64,000 nt of DNA from Allokutzneria sp. NRRL B-24872. Its GTDB lineage: Bacteria > Actinomycetota > Actinomycetes > Mycobacteriales > Pseudonocardiaceae. The DNA lies in contig NZ_MUMH01000085.1 in NCBI RefSeq assembly GCF_002155965.1, positions 62,001 through 126,000 of the forward strand. The letters run 5' to 3'. The notes below the pieces were generated by a model. That model ran no database searches. It was not told the DNA's origin and saw only the letters and a list, made by a program, of their open reading frames with translations. Positions 23,778 through 32,559 of the stretch are shown here, piece by piece. The position numbers and the translations under genes were made by a program. The number at the start of each line of letters is the position of its first letter. Within the stretch, counting starts at the first letter, position 1.

Positions 23778-24659
23778 TCATCCGCTCTTCTGGAACAGCA
23801 CGCTCATCCCGTCGGGCTCGAAGAGCATCAGCGTCGGCAGGAATCCGGGGCGGGCCTCGGAGCGCTCGACCCGCTCGCGCAGCTCGCTGGCCCACCCGGA
23901 GTCCGCGGGCGCGAAGGCCAGCTCGTGCTGGCTGGGCAGGGCGGCGACGAGCCTGCGGGTGCCGATCGTGTCGATCATGCGGCCGAGGAAGCCCGGGGTG
24001 GCGACCATGGAGGCGGCGAAGCCCCTGGCGCGGCTGACCTCGACCATGCCGCCCGCGACGCCGGGCGCGTCGGAGTAGACGGACTTGAGCCCGTCGCGCA
24101 GGTTGCCCCGCGCCGTCTCCAGCTTGGCGAGGAAGTCGTCGGTGTCCGCCACGTCGAGGTTGCCGACCTCGGCGACGGTGAGCCCGTCCTGGGTCGGGGT
24201 GACCGTGGCGAGCACGAGGTAGAGCTGCCCGGGGATCAACTGCGCCACCGGAACCGGCCCGGCGTCGTTGACGTCGCCGGTGCGCATGATCGGCAGCAGC
24301 ACGCCCTCGATCCCCTTGGTGATCTCGTCGAACGCGCGGTCCTCGATCTCCTGCTCCAGCGAGATCCTGGCCTCCTCGATCGCCTCCGCCCAGCGGTGCG
24401 GCTCGGGGCGCGCGAAGTTGTGCGTGACCACCTCGATGTTCGGGAAGGTCCGGTCCACGAACTCGCGGTCGGCCTCGGACAGCTCCCACTCGCTGTGCAC
24501 TCGCCGCACCTCGGTCGCGGGGAAGCGCTGGCGGCTGGTCAGCTCGGCCCACGCCTGCTGCAGGCAGTTCTCGTCGCGGGCGGTCCCGGCGGCGAGCGCT
24601 GGCTCGATCTCCGGGGACGACTGGAAGAGCACGACGTTGGTGCTCATGTCGGTGTTCAC
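23778..24659 (-). CDS. Conserved hypothetical protein, about 293 aa
   Basis: Soluble protein without signal or membrane segments. A charged helical N-terminal half (DREFVDRTFPNIEVVTHNFARPEPHRWAEAIEEARISLEQEIEDR) contains a conserved-looking IMRTGDVNDAGPVPVAQLIPGQLYLVLATVTPTQDGLTVAEVGNL stretch and ends in FLPTLMLFEPDGMSVLFQKSG. GTG 24659 is chosen because AGGTGG sits 5 bases before it; ATG 24647 is too far from any site. No family recognised. It is alone between two promoters. Confidence 0.62.
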   Translation of the reverse strand: MNTDMSTNVVLFQSSPEIEPALAAGTARDENCLQQAWAELTSRQRFPATEVRRVHSEWELSEADREFVDRTFPNIEVVTHNFARPEPHRWAEAIEEARISLEQEIEDRAFDEITKGIEGVLLPIMRTGDVNDAGPVPVAQLIPGQLYLVLATVTPTQDGLTVAEVGNLDVADTDDFLAKLETARGNLRDGLKSVYSDAPGVAGGMVEVSRARGFAASMVATPGFLGRMIDTIGTRRLVAALPSQHELAFAPADSGWASELRERVERSEARPGFLPTLMLFEPDGMSVLFQKSG

Positions 24660-24765
24660 GTCACCACCTCTGGTGTTCGGGCCTCGTGGGCAGGCGAATG
24701 GTAGGCGGACGCCCGCGCGCCGACAATTCGCGTACCGCCTCGCGGCACTGCTTATGCTCGTGCGC

Positions 24766-25206
24766 ATGGGAATCCAGCGGATGGACAACGTCGCCGTCGT
24801 CGTCGACGACCTGGACGCGGCCGTCGCGTTCTTCAGAGAACTGGGGATGGAGCTGGAGAACCGGATGGCGGTCGAGGGCCGCTTCGCCGAGCTCACCGTG
24901 GGCATCGACGGCCTCCGCAGCGAGATCGCGATGATGCGGACCCCGGACGGGCACAGCAAGCTCGAACTGACGAAGTACCACACCCCCGAAGCCGTTGGCG
25001 CCGACCGGGAATGGCCGCCGCCCAACACCTTGGGCCTGCACAGGGTCATGTTCGCCGTCGACGACATCGAGGACACCGTCGCCCGCCTGCGCCCGCACGG
25101 CGCCGAACTCCTCGGCGAGATCGCGCGGTTCGAGGACGTCTTCCTGCTCTGCTACCTGCGCGGACCCGCGGGCGTCATCGTCGCGCTGGCGGAGCAGATC
25201 GGATGA
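24766..25206 (+). CDS. VOC family protein (glyoxalase/bleomycin-resistance fold)
   Basis: 146 residues, one VOC unit of two beta-alpha-beta-beta-beta modules: IQRMDNVAVVVDDLDAAVAFFRELGMELENRM and LGLHRVMFAVDDIEDTVARLRPHGAELLGEIARFEDVFLLCYLRGPAGVIVALAEQIG. Putative metal ligands are H/N-V-A in the first strand, Glu in SKLELTK, His in GLHRVMF and the Glu of the last strand. Enzymatic role unknown; such proteins can be isomerases, dioxygenases or drug-binding proteins. ATGA overlap with the following hydrolase implies joint function. Confidence 0.85.
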   Translation: MGIQRMDNVAVVVDDLDAAVAFFRELGMELENRMAVEGRFAELTVGIDGLRSEIAMMRTPDGHSKLELTKYHTPEAVGADREWPPPNTLGLHRVMFAVDDIEDTVARLRPHGAELLGEIARFEDVFLLCYLRGPAGVIVALAEQIG

Positions 25207-26063
25207 GAACGGTGCGGGTCAACGGGATCGAGCTGTGCGCCGAGACCTTCGGCGACCCGGCTGACCGGGTGATCCTGCTGATCGCCGGCGCCGCCACCTC
25301 GATGGACTGGTGGGCGGCGGAGTTCTGCGCGCGCCTGGCCGCCGCCGGGCGGTTCGTCATCCGCTACGACCACCGCGACACGGGCGCGTCGACCTGCGAC
25401 GAGCCGGGACGGCCGTCCTACACCGCGCAGGCGCTGACCGATGACGCGCTCGGCCTGCTCGACGCGGTGGGCGTGGCCCGCGCACACCTGGCCGGGATGT
25501 CCTCGGGCGGCGCCATCGCGCAGGAGTTGGCCGTGCGCCACCCGGACCGGGTCGCCTCGCTGACCGTCATGTCGACGACCTTCTACGCCGGTGGGCCGGA
25601 TCTGCCGCGAGCGGTGCCCGAGCTGAGCGCGAAGTTCGCCGCCGCGCCCGCTCCGCCGGACTGGTCCGACCGGGCGGCCGTGGTGGAGCACCTGGTGGCC
25701 GACTGGGCGCCATACTCCGGTCCCGCCGGTGCCACCGAGGCGGAGCTGCGCGAGCTGGCGGAGCGGGTGGTCGACCGCTCGGTGAGCGTCGCGTCGAGCG
25801 GCAACCACTGGCAGGTGATCGCCGAGGAGGAGGGGCCGTCCGAGCACCGGCTCGGCGAGATCTCCGTGCCGGCACTGGTGATCCACGGAACGGCCGACCC
25901 GCTGTTCCCGTTCCCGCACGGCCGGGCGCTGGCCGCCGCGCTGCCGGGTGCGAGCCTGCTGCCGCTGCGCGAGGTCGGGCACGAGGTGCCTCCGCCGTCG
26001 ACCTGGGACCAGGTGATCCCGGCGATCCTGGAGGTCACGGGCGGGGAAGGTCCTGCACGCTGA
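25203..26063 (+). CDS. Alpha/beta hydrolase (RdmC/methylesterase-like)
   Basis: 286 residues. The nucleophile elbow GMSSGG (Ser), the acid region HGTADPLFPF and the catalytic His in EVGHEVPP are in place. VIRYDHRDTGASTCD is the D-x-R-D-x-G-x-S loop shared with aclacinomycin methylesterase-like hydrolases and with the two other hydrolases at 31.4 and 50.3 kb. Probably an intracellular esterase. Translated from an ATG overlapping the VOC stop; the 3' end overlaps a convergent gene by 29 bases. Confidence 0.88.
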   Translation: MRTVRVNGIELCAETFGDPADRVILLIAGAATSMDWWAAEFCARLAAAGRFVIRYDHRDTGASTCDEPGRPSYTAQALTDDALGLLDAVGVARAHLAGMSSGGAIAQELAVRHPDRVASLTVMSTTFYAGGPDLPRAVPELSAKFAAAPAPPDWSDRAAVVEHLVADWAPYSGPAGATEAELRELAERVVDRSVSVASSGNHWQVIAEEEGPSEHRLGEISVPALVIHGTADPLFPFPHGRALAAALPGASLLPLREVGHEVPPPSTWDQVIPAILEVTGGEGPAR

Positions 26064-26940
26064 GCCGCAGCCAGCGGTCCTCGACGAGGAAGTTCAGCTC
26101 GCCGCCCCTGCCGACGACGCGCGCACTGCCCGGCAGCGGTCGGCCGTCAGGTTGCACGACCCGGTGCTCTCCGGTCACGAGCAGGCGATTTTCCAGCGGC
26201 ACAGTGGTGATGAGCTTGTCCTGGTCGGGCCCGTACCCGCCGAAGAACGCGACGGTCGAACCGTCGACGGCGAGGGCGCTCGCCCCGCTGACGTCGTTGT
26301 GCCACCCGGTCACGGTGTCACCATCGACGCGCACAACCGGGAAGTCGGTGTAGTAGTAGGCCCACGCGGTGTCGTCGTGGACGTTGAGCGCGTAACAGCT
26401 GCTGATCGCACCCCATTCGCCCGCGGGGTACTGCCACCGCAGGTCGAGATCGGAGGACCACCGGGACAGCCCGTGCCGCCCGACAGGGGGAGCGCTGTCG
26501 CGATTGCCCCAGCCGTAGTTGCCGTAGACGCCCTCGTCGAAGTAGCCGACCCAGACCTCACCCCGAGGCGTGGTGAGCACGTGGGAGATGCCGTCCCCGA
26601 GGGTCTGTTCGAGCACCGCCGAGCCGCGGGCGTCGTAGACGATCGCGTTGCGCTCCGGGCCTTCCGGGCGCCACCGGCAGCGCGCGCCGACGACGAGGAC
26701 CTTGCCGTCGGGCAGCGGTTGCACCGAAGGGAACGCGACGGGCCGCCACGCGATCGGTGTCGTCGTGGTCGTTCCCCTGGCCTGTACGGTCACGCACGCG
26801 TCGGACGTGGCCTCCTCCGCCGCCCACAGCGCGATGACCTCGCCGGAAGGCCCGATCGAGCTGCACAGGAGGACGTCGCCGGGGCGTGGTGCCACCAAGC
26901 GCGCGTGCTGACGCGCGCGGAGCGCGGGCGCTGACGTCAT
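26035..26940 (-). CDS. Beta-propeller-like hypothetical protein
   Basis: About 301 residues with repeated strands of the pattern PLPDGKVLVVG, TTPRGEVWVGYFDEGVYG, ALNVHDDTAWAYYYTDFPVVRVDGD, LAVDGSTVAFFGGYGPDQDKL, which suggests a six- or seven-bladed propeller. GNYGWGN and GLSRWSSDLDLRWQYPAGEWGAISSCYALNV resemble a family of actinobacterial cytosolic proteins of unknown role. ATG 26940 or GTG 26946 may be the start; no clear ribosome site. No signal peptide. Confidence 0.68.
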   Translation of the reverse strand: MTSAPALRARQHARLVAPRPGDVLLCSSIGPSGEVIALWAAEEATSDACVTVQARGTTTTTPIAWRPVAFPSVQPLPDGKVLVVGARCRWRPEGPERNAIVYDARGSAVLEQTLGDGISHVLTTPRGEVWVGYFDEGVYGNYGWGNRDSAPPVGRHGLSRWSSDLDLRWQYPAGEWGAISSCYALNVHDDTAWAYYYTDFPVVRVDGDTVTGWHNDVSGASALAVDGSTVAFFGGYGPDQDKLITTVPLENRLLVTGEHRVVQPDGRPLPGSARVVGRGGELNFLVEDRWLRLSVQDLPRP

Positions 26941-27013
26941 CTTCACCGGCTCAGCCCATCACGTCGCCGCACCGCGACGGGGCGGCGACCGGAGAAATAC
27001 CACTTTCGACCCA

Positions 27014-28921
27014 TCAGGCGGCTCCGGTGTCGCGGCGGGCCCTGGCCAGCGTCTCCGAGCCGAGCGCGGTCTCCAGTTGCTCCCACCGCGTCACCAGGTC
27101 CGACATCATCAGCATCAGCACGTCGGGGAAGGCGTAGAGGAAGCTCTGGTACCGGTAGTGGTCCAGGTAGAACACCACGACATCGTCGGTGAGCGCGGTG
27201 ACGGAGGTGGTGCGGGCGTTGAAGAACAGGTCGTGGTGGCCCAGCAGCGCGCCGCGCCCGAGCACCGCGCGCTCGTAGATCCCGCCGAAGTCGACCTCGA
27301 CCTGACCGCTCACGACGAGGAACACCCCGTGCGCGGCGTCGTCCTCCCGGAACAGGGAATCGCCTGCGGCGTAAGGGATCTCGTCGAACATCGACGCGAG
27401 CGTCTCCAGCTCGGAGTCCACGAGCGCGGTGAACAGCCGCACGCCGTGCGGGTCGACGCTCTCGCGCAGACAGGCCACGCGCTCGGTCAGCTCGCGCTGG
27501 CTGATGTGGGTCATGCGCATCCGCACGAAGCGCAGCATCCGGTCGGTGTTGCGGTTCTGCCGCCGCGAGGTCCCCGCGCTCGGCGGGGTGTAGACCTCGG
27601 AGTTCCCGCTGATGCGCGCGGCTTCGCGCAGGCCGGACTCGTAGGCGCTGTGCACGCAGCCCCAGTGGTAGTTGTTGGTGCCCTCACCGGCGAAGAACAC
27701 CTTGTCGCCCACGGGCTCCGCGAGGGTGGCGATGTCCTTGGAGGAGGCGTCGACCCCGATGCACGTGTAGGAGCCGAGCGCGAAGGGGTCGGTCGACCAC
27801 GCCGTGCGCGAGATGTGCTCCGGAGCGGGCGCGTCGGCTCCGAAGACGTCCCGCACGACGGTGGTGGCGTAGGCCGAGACCTCCTCCTCCGACCAGGTCT
27901 CCGCCTCCCGGCCGAGCGACGCGCCGAGCAGCATCACCAGGATCGGCTTGCCGTGGGACTTCCACATGCTGATGACGACGGTGGGGTAGCGGTCGGTGTC
28001 GCGGCACAGGTAGCCGAAGACGTACTGGTCCTTGGGCCAGAAGGGTTCCGCGTAGTACACGGCGATCTTGTTGAGGGTGCCGAAGCCCAGCCGCGCGATC
28101 GCCGAGCGCTTGACCTCGGGCAGGGCGGGCTCGAAGCGCACCGCCCCGGCCTTGAGCACGCCGAGGGGGAGGGTCACCAGGACCTTGTCCGCCTCGAAGT
28201 CCCCGTGGTCGGTCGTGATCCGCGTGCTCGCCGCCGTGCTGTCGATCCGCGTGACCACGTGGCCCAGCCGGATGTCGAGCCCGTCGGCGATCGCGCCCAC
28301 CACCGACTGGTAACCCTGGTGCAGCGTGCTGTCGCCGTAGCCGTAGACCAGGTAGCCGTCCTCCCAGTACTTCAGCGACAGCTTGTCCGCGTCCTCGCCG
28401 ACGTCCTCGCGCAGGATCACGTTGAGGTGGTAGCGAACCGCCTGTTCGTCCTCTGTGGACAGTTGTCGGTCGGCGAGGATCTGGCGCAGCGCCGCGCCGA
28501 GGGAGATGTCCGGCCGGTGTTCCTTGCGCGCGATCGCGGCGCGCTGCTCCAGCTCGTGCAGCACGTCGTCGGCCAGCTCCAGCGTGCGGCTCTTGGTGCG
28601 GTGGTTGGCGATGCGGTTGTCCGCGCCGAAGAGGTCGAGGCTGTCGAAACCGCCCGTGTAGGCGCTGTCACCGCCCACGTAGCTGTAGGGGATGCCCAGG
28701 TCCTCCACCAGCTCGGTGATCGGGTTGCCGTCCGTGCCGTGGATCCAGTGCGCGCCGAGGTCGACGCCCTCGGAGTCGGTCCAGATCCGCCCGCCGACGC
28801 GCTCGCGCGCCTCCAGGACGATGACGGGATGGCCGAGCCGGCTCAGGGTGCGCGCCGCCGCGAGGCCCGCCATCCCGGCCCCGATGACCACCACGCTGGG
28901 GAGATCCTGTTCTTCGGGCAT
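27014..28921 (-). CDS. Flavin monoamine oxidase fused to a cyclic-nucleotide-binding-like domain
   Basis: 635 residues. Residues 1-450 form an FAD amine oxidase: VVVIGAGMAGLAAARTL, EARERVGGRIWTD, GAHWIHG, VTLPLGVLKAGAVRFEPALP and FFAGEGTNNYHWGCVHSAYESGLREA. After a basic linker rich in Arg/Gln, residues about 510-600 form a CNB jelly roll: IPYAAGDSLFREDDAAHGVFLVVSGQVEV...GRGALLGHHDLFFNARTTSVTAL. The phosphate-binding cassette keeps R-T-T but has His where cAMP receptors have Glu, so ligand binding is uncertain. It probably oxidises a polyamine or aromatic amine, perhaps under allosteric control. ATG 28921. Confidence 0.9.
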   Translation of the reverse strand: MPEEQDLPSVVVIGAGMAGLAAARTLSRLGHPVIVLEARERVGGRIWTDSEGVDLGAHWIHGTDGNPITELVEDLGIPYSYVGGDSAYTGGFDSLDLFGADNRIANHRTKSRTLELADDVLHELEQRAAIARKEHRPDISLGAALRQILADRQLSTEDEQAVRYHLNVILREDVGEDADKLSLKYWEDGYLVYGYGDSTLHQGYQSVVGAIADGLDIRLGHVVTRIDSTAASTRITTDHGDFEADKVLVTLPLGVLKAGAVRFEPALPEVKRSAIARLGFGTLNKIAVYYAEPFWPKDQYVFGYLCRDTDRYPTVVISMWKSHGKPILVMLLGASLGREAETWSEEEVSAYATTVVRDVFGADAPAPEHISRTAWSTDPFALGSYTCIGVDASSKDIATLAEPVGDKVFFAGEGTNNYHWGCVHSAYESGLREAARISGNSEVYTPPSAGTSRRQNRNTDRMLRFVRMRMTHISQRELTERVACLRESVDPHGVRLFTALVDSELETLASMFDEIPYAAGDSLFREDDAAHGVFLVVSGQVEVDFGGIYERAVLGRGALLGHHDLFFNARTTSVTALTDDVVVFYLDHYRYQSFLYAFPDVLMLMMSDLVTRWEQLETALGSETLARARRDTGAA

Positions 28922-29076
28922 CGTTCGATTGTTGGCAGTCCGCGCGCGCCCGCACAGACCCGGATCGTGTGCTCGCGCTGGGCCGTCCGGGTTGATCATC
29001 CGCCGCAATTCGGTTGAGGCCCCTCCGGCGCTGGGCTGCACTGTGCGCGACAACGCGCACCCCGGGAGGCGGCAGC

Positions 29077-30288
29077 ATGAAGATCCGTGCCACGACCGAC
29101 GAGGACCTCGACGTCTTCGTCTCCACCGTCCACACCGCGTTCGGGCGCTTCCCGGATACCCCGGCCGAGGACGGCGGCGGGTGCTGGTGGTCGGCGACCG
29201 AGATGGACCGCAACCTGCTCGCCGAGACCGACGACGGCCGGCCCGTCGGCACCGCGGGCTCCTACTCCTTCGAGCTGACCCTGCCCGGCCGGGTCGTCGT
29301 TCCGGTGGCGGGGGTGAGCTCCGTCGGCGTCCTGCCCTCGCACCGGCGCCGGGGCGTGCTCAGCGCGATGATGCGGCACCAGCTCACCGATCTGCGTGAG
29401 CGAGGGGAGTTCCTCTCCGTCCTGCTGGCCTCCGAGCCGGTGATCTACGGCCGCTTCGGCTACGGGCCCGCGACCTACACGGGGCGGCTGACCGTGCAGC
29501 GGCACCGCGCCGTCTTCGCTGAGCCCAGGGCGGGCGGCGGTGGGGCGTCCGGCTCGATCGAGGTGCTTCGCCGGGACGAGTGCGTCGACGTCCTCGAAGA
29601 CGTCTACGACCGCTACCGCCGCGCGCAGCCCGGCGCGCTGTCGCGCCCGCCCCGCTGGTGGGCCCTGCGCGCCGGGCAACCCCCGATCGCCGCCGCGCCG
29701 CGTTATGTCGCCGTGCACCGCGATGGGGACGGGAATGCGAATGGCTACGCGAGCTATTCACTTCAGGACGGCACTTTGACCGTCGACGAGACAATTGCGC
29801 TCGACGACGCGGTCTTTACCGCTCTCGTTACGTTCGCGCTCGGTCACGATCTGGTCACTCAGGTGATGTTCAAGCACGTTCCGCACGAGCACCCACTGCG
29901 CTGGCAATTGGCCGACTTCAGCGCAGGAGAGGCCAGCCAGCACACCGAATGGCTCTGGGTGCGGTTGCTCGACGTCCCGCGCGCCCTGGCCGCGCGCCGG
30001 TGGTTCACCGACGGTGACCTGGTCCTGGACGTCACCGACCCGTTCCTCGGTGATCAAGCCCGCTACCTGCTGACCGTGCGGGACGGCCAGGGTGGGTGCG
30101 TGCTCACGGAGCGTGCGCCCGACCTGTCGCTGGACGTGCGCGACCTGGGCGCGGTCTACCTCGGCGGCACTGCGCCGAGCACGCTCGTCCGAGCGGGCCA
30201 CATCCGCGCCCACCATTCGGACGCAGCTTCTCTGGCAGATCGACTGCTCCGCTCGGATGTGCTTCCGCACTGCGTTCAATGGTTTTGA
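29077..30288 (+). CDS. Eis-family N-acetyltransferase
   Basis: 403 residues with the Eis order: an N-terminal GNAT (about 1-150) with VSSVGVLPSHRRRGVLSAMM binding acetyl-CoA, a second degenerate GNAT region, and an SCP2-like C-terminal domain. The chain ends in a bulky aromatic (CVQWF), the position where Eis uses its terminal carboxylate as catalytic base. Family members acetylate several amines of aminoglycosides or lysines. ATG 29077 has GGGAGGCGG upstream. Third positions in the last 500 bases are less G+C-rich than in neighbours. A hairpin follows the stop. Confidence 0.86.
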   Translation: MKIRATTDEDLDVFVSTVHTAFGRFPDTPAEDGGGCWWSATEMDRNLLAETDDGRPVGTAGSYSFELTLPGRVVVPVAGVSSVGVLPSHRRRGVLSAMMRHQLTDLRERGEFLSVLLASEPVIYGRFGYGPATYTGRLTVQRHRAVFAEPRAGGGGASGSIEVLRRDECVDVLEDVYDRYRRAQPGALSRPPRWWALRAGQPPIAAAPRYVAVHRDGDGNANGYASYSLQDGTLTVDETIALDDAVFTALVTFALGHDLVTQVMFKHVPHEHPLRWQLADFSAGEASQHTEWLWVRLLDVPRALAARRWFTDGDLVLDVTDPFLGDQARYLLTVRDGQGGCVLTERAPDLSLDVRDLGAVYLGGTAPSTLVRAGHIRAHHSDAASLADRLLRSDVLPHCVQWF

Positions 30289-30292
30289 TATC

Positions 30293-30312
30293 TGTCCCGG
30301 AAAGCGGGGACA
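30293..30312 (+). terminator. Hairpin after the Eis-like gene
   Basis: TGTCCC and GGGACA pair over 6 bp around an 8-base loop, 5 bases after the stop, followed by TTTG. Confidence 0.5.
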
Positions 30313-30393
30313 TTTGCGAGCCGGATAAGAGTCTTCACATTTCCCTCGGTTACCTTTCCGCCCGTTGTCCTGTTTGAACGGGATTGGAGAAGT

Positions 30394-30786
30394 ATGCGCA
30401 AGGGAATTGCTCGCGGCATCGCGGCCGGATTGGTCGGCATCGGTATCTCGGCGTTGGTCGGTGCCGCGCCCGCCTCGGCGACGGAGCGGGGGGAGCCCAG
30501 CTGCGAGCTCGAGCGGATCTGCATGTGGGAGGACACCGAGTTCGACGGCACCCGCTACATCAACGCCGCGGCGCAGGCGAGCGACCAGTGCCACGAGATC
30601 GACTGGTGGAACGGGGACAACGAGATCAGCGCGGTCTACAACCACAGCCGGTCGCTCCGGGTGACCCTGTACGCCAACGACGGCTGCACGGGGCCGACCT
30701 ACGTCGTCGCCGCGGACCTCCCGATCAGCAACCTCAACAGCTTCGGCTTCGACAACGAGGCGGAGAGCTTCAAGATCCACCGCTGA
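30394..30786 (+). CDS. Secreted peptidase-inhibitor-like protein (family I36 type)
   Basis: 130 residues. A clear signal peptide (MRKGIARGIAAGLVGIGISALVGAAPASA) precedes a beta/gamma-crystallin-like domain of about 100 residues with four Cys: CELERICMWEDTEFDGTRYIN, CHEIDWWNGDNEISAVYNHS, LYANDGCTGPTYVVAAD and INNLNSFGFDNEAESF-like repeats. This matches the I36 (SMPI) group of Streptomyces metalloprotease inhibitors, though the reactive site cannot be identified. Promoter region of ordinary spacing; the next gene is a separate TetR unit. Confidence 0.82.
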   Translation: MRKGIARGIAAGLVGIGISALVGAAPASATERGEPSCELERICMWEDTEFDGTRYINAAAQASDQCHEIDWWNGDNEISAVYNHSRSLRVTLYANDGCTGPTYVVAADLPISNLNSFGFDNEAESFKIHR

Positions 30787-30794
30787 CCCACTTG

Positions 30795-30843
30795 GTAACA
30801 CCGCGTGTCTGGATGTAGCCTGATTCCAGAAGCGCGGTGTTAC
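30795..30843. promoter_or_regulatory. Inverted repeat enclosing the TetR promoter
   Basis: GTAACACCGCG (30795-30805) faces CGCGGTGTTAC (30833-30843), 11-bp perfect arms with 27 bp between. The candidate -35 TTGGTA (30792-30797) and -10 TAGCCT (30816-30821, 18-bp spacer) lie at and inside the repeat, so binding would occlude RNA polymerase. Confidence 0.7.
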
Positions 30844-30862
30844 TCATTTGTGGGGAGAGCGG

Positions 30863-31447
30863 ATGGTCAGGCTGACGCGGGCCGAGCAGCAGCGGGTCAC
30901 GCACGACCGCCTGCTCGGCGCCGGGCGGGCGGTGTTCGCGCGGCGGGGGTTCCTGGCGGCGACGGTGGAGGAGATCGTCGCCGAGGCCGGTTACACGCGG
31001 GGCGCGCTGTACAAGCACTTCGGCAGTCGGGAAGGGCTCTGGCTGGCGATCACCGACGCCCAGGCCGAGGACCACCTCGCCGAGCTGGAGAAGCGCCTCG
31101 ACGGCGTGGCCGACCGCGACGCTCTGGTCGCCGCGCTGGTGCCCGCCGGGGCGGTGTTCGGCGGCGGAGCGCTCCGCGCGGTCTACGAGTTCACGGCCTG
31201 GATCGCCGGGCAACCCGAGGTCGCCGCACCTGTCATCGCCGCCCAGCGCCAGCGCGAGGAGCGGATCACCGCGATGCTGGAGCGCGCGTGCTCGCGCTTG
31301 GGAGTGCGCGCGACCATGCCGCTGGCTGAGGTCGTCGTGCTCGTCGGGGCGCTCGGTGGCAGCCTCGCCCTGCGCAGCGCGATGGACGCCGAGACAGATG
31401 TGCGCGCTGTTGCCACCGGCGTCCTTGAGGCTGTGTTCGCGGCATGA
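30863..31447 (+). CDS. TetR family regulator of the hydrolase operon
   Basis: 194 residues. Helix-turn-helix: THDRLLGAGRAVFARRGFLAATVEEIVAEAGYTRGALYKHFGSREGLWLAI, a textbook TetR N-terminus; the C-terminal ligand domain is TetR_C_6-like. ATG 30863 follows GGGGAGAG. Its TGA overlaps the ATG of the hydrolase gene. Autoregulation through the 30795-30843 repeat is likely. The same TetR-hydrolase order recurs at 49.75 kb. Confidence 0.9.
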   Translation: MVRLTRAEQQRVTHDRLLGAGRAVFARRGFLAATVEEIVAEAGYTRGALYKHFGSREGLWLAITDAQAEDHLAELEKRLDGVADRDALVAALVPAGAVFGGGALRAVYEFTAWIAGQPEVAAPVIAAQRQREERITAMLERACSRLGVRATMPLAEVVVLVGALGGSLALRSAMDAETDVRAVATGVLEAVFAA

Positions 31448-32271
31448 GCATTCGCTTGGCGCGCAACGGAGACGTCGAGATCGCCTACGAGACCTTCGGC
31501 TCCGCCGGCGGTCGTCCGCTGCTGTTGGTCCAGGGTGCGAGCGCTCCGATGCAGGGCTGGCCGGACGGGTTCTGCTCGACCCTGGTCGAACGCGGGTTCC
31601 ACGTGGCGCGCTGCGACAACCGGGACGCTGGCCGTTCTTCTCGCGCTGCCAAGCCCTACTCGCTCGACGACATGGCCGCCGACTCGCTGAGCGTCCTGGA
31701 CGCGTTGGGCTGGCCCGCCGCGCACGTCGTCGGCGTGTCCCTCGGCGGAATGATCGCCCAGGTCATGGCCGCGCGACACCGGGACCGCGTGCTCAGCCTG
31801 ACGTCGATGTGCTCGGCCCCCGACGCTTCCTTCCGGCGCTCCAAGCTCGGCACCCTGATCCGCTTCGCACTGCTCACCTGGCGGGCACCGTCCACTCCGG
31901 ACGCTTCGGGCGAGCGGCTGGTGAAGGTGTTGCGGCTGGTCGGTTCCCGTGGTTTCCCGCAGGACGAGCAGTGGGCGCGCCGCATCGGCAGCTCGGGCCA
32001 CGCCCACCGCACCGACTTCGCCGCCGCCCGCCGCCAAGCCGCCGCCGCGCGCGCCTCGGGCGATCGGCGGGCCGAGCTGGCCACGATCACCGCGCCCACC
32101 CTGGTGCTCAGCGGCGGCGCCGATCCCGTGCAGCCGCCGCGCGCCGGGAAGGCCACCGCCGACGCCATCCCCGGAGCGCGCTTCGTCGTCCACCCCGGAC
32201 TCGGCCACGACCTACCGCCCGGCCTGTGGTCCGCCTTCGCCGACGACATCGCGGCGGTGGCTCGTGGCTGA
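31444..32271 (+). CDS. Alpha/beta hydrolase (RdmC-like), TetR operon
   Basis: 275 residues. GVSLGG nucleophile elbow, acid loop in LSGGADPVQPP, catalytic His in GLGHDLPPG, and CDNRDAGRSS in the loop corresponding to D-x-R-D-x-G-x-S. Close in layout to the hydrolase at 50.3 kb (VLDALG...AAHVVGVSxGGMxAQxMA...RVLSLTSM in both). Role probably hydrolysis of an ester or amide sensed by the TetR protein. Joined to TetR by ATGA and overlapped at the end by a small membrane-protein gene. Confidence 0.88.
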   Translation: MSIRLARNGDVEIAYETFGSAGGRPLLLVQGASAPMQGWPDGFCSTLVERGFHVARCDNRDAGRSSRAAKPYSLDDMAADSLSVLDALGWPAAHVVGVSLGGMIAQVMAARHRDRVLSLTSMCSAPDASFRRSKLGTLIRFALLTWRAPSTPDASGERLVKVLRLVGSRGFPQDEQWARRIGSSGHAHRTDFAAARRQAAAARASGDRRAELATITAPTLVLSGGADPVQPPRAGKATADAIPGARFVVHPGLGHDLPPGLWSAFADDIAAVARG

Positions 32272-32494
32272 CCTCGTGATCCCCCTGGTGCTGCTGGTGT
32301 CCTTCGGCGCCACCTTCGCCGGGCTGCCCTGGCTCGCCGCCCGCGTCCGCCGCCGGGGCAGTGGAGCTGAGTTCTTCGGCCCGTTCGAGGAGATCTGGTA
32401 CCCCGCAGCCGCCCGCACCCGCGTCGAGATCCAGGTGCAGCAGGAACGCCGAGCCCCCGCCCCCACCCCCGGCGACCCGCCGCTGCGGGGCTGA
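32264..32494 (+). CDS. Small single-span membrane protein, 76 aa
   Basis: GTG 32264 lies inside the hydrolase gene, giving an 8-base overlap. The product begins VADLVIPLVLLVSFGATFAGLPWLAARVRRR, one transmembrane helix followed by positive residues, then a cytoplasmic GAEFFGPFEEIWYPAAARTRVEIQVQQERRAPAPTPGD tail. FGPFEEIWHPAAHRAR-like sequences recur in small actinobacterial membrane proteins. Third gene of the TetR operon; function unknown. Confidence 0.72.
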   Translation: MADLVIPLVLLVSFGATFAGLPWLAARVRRRGSGAEFFGPFEEIWYPAAARTRVEIQVQQERRAPAPTPGDPPLRG

Positions 32495-32559
32495 GCTCCG
32501 GGTGGACGGGAGAATCCAGAAGCTCTGGGGAGGGTGTTGCGCCGGGTTCGGTCGCGAAA

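Noticed and set aside
27077-29017. A 646-codon plus-strand frame opposite the amine oxidase
   Set aside because: Composition is that of an antisense frame in high-GC DNA; the minus-strand frame has all FAD motifs.
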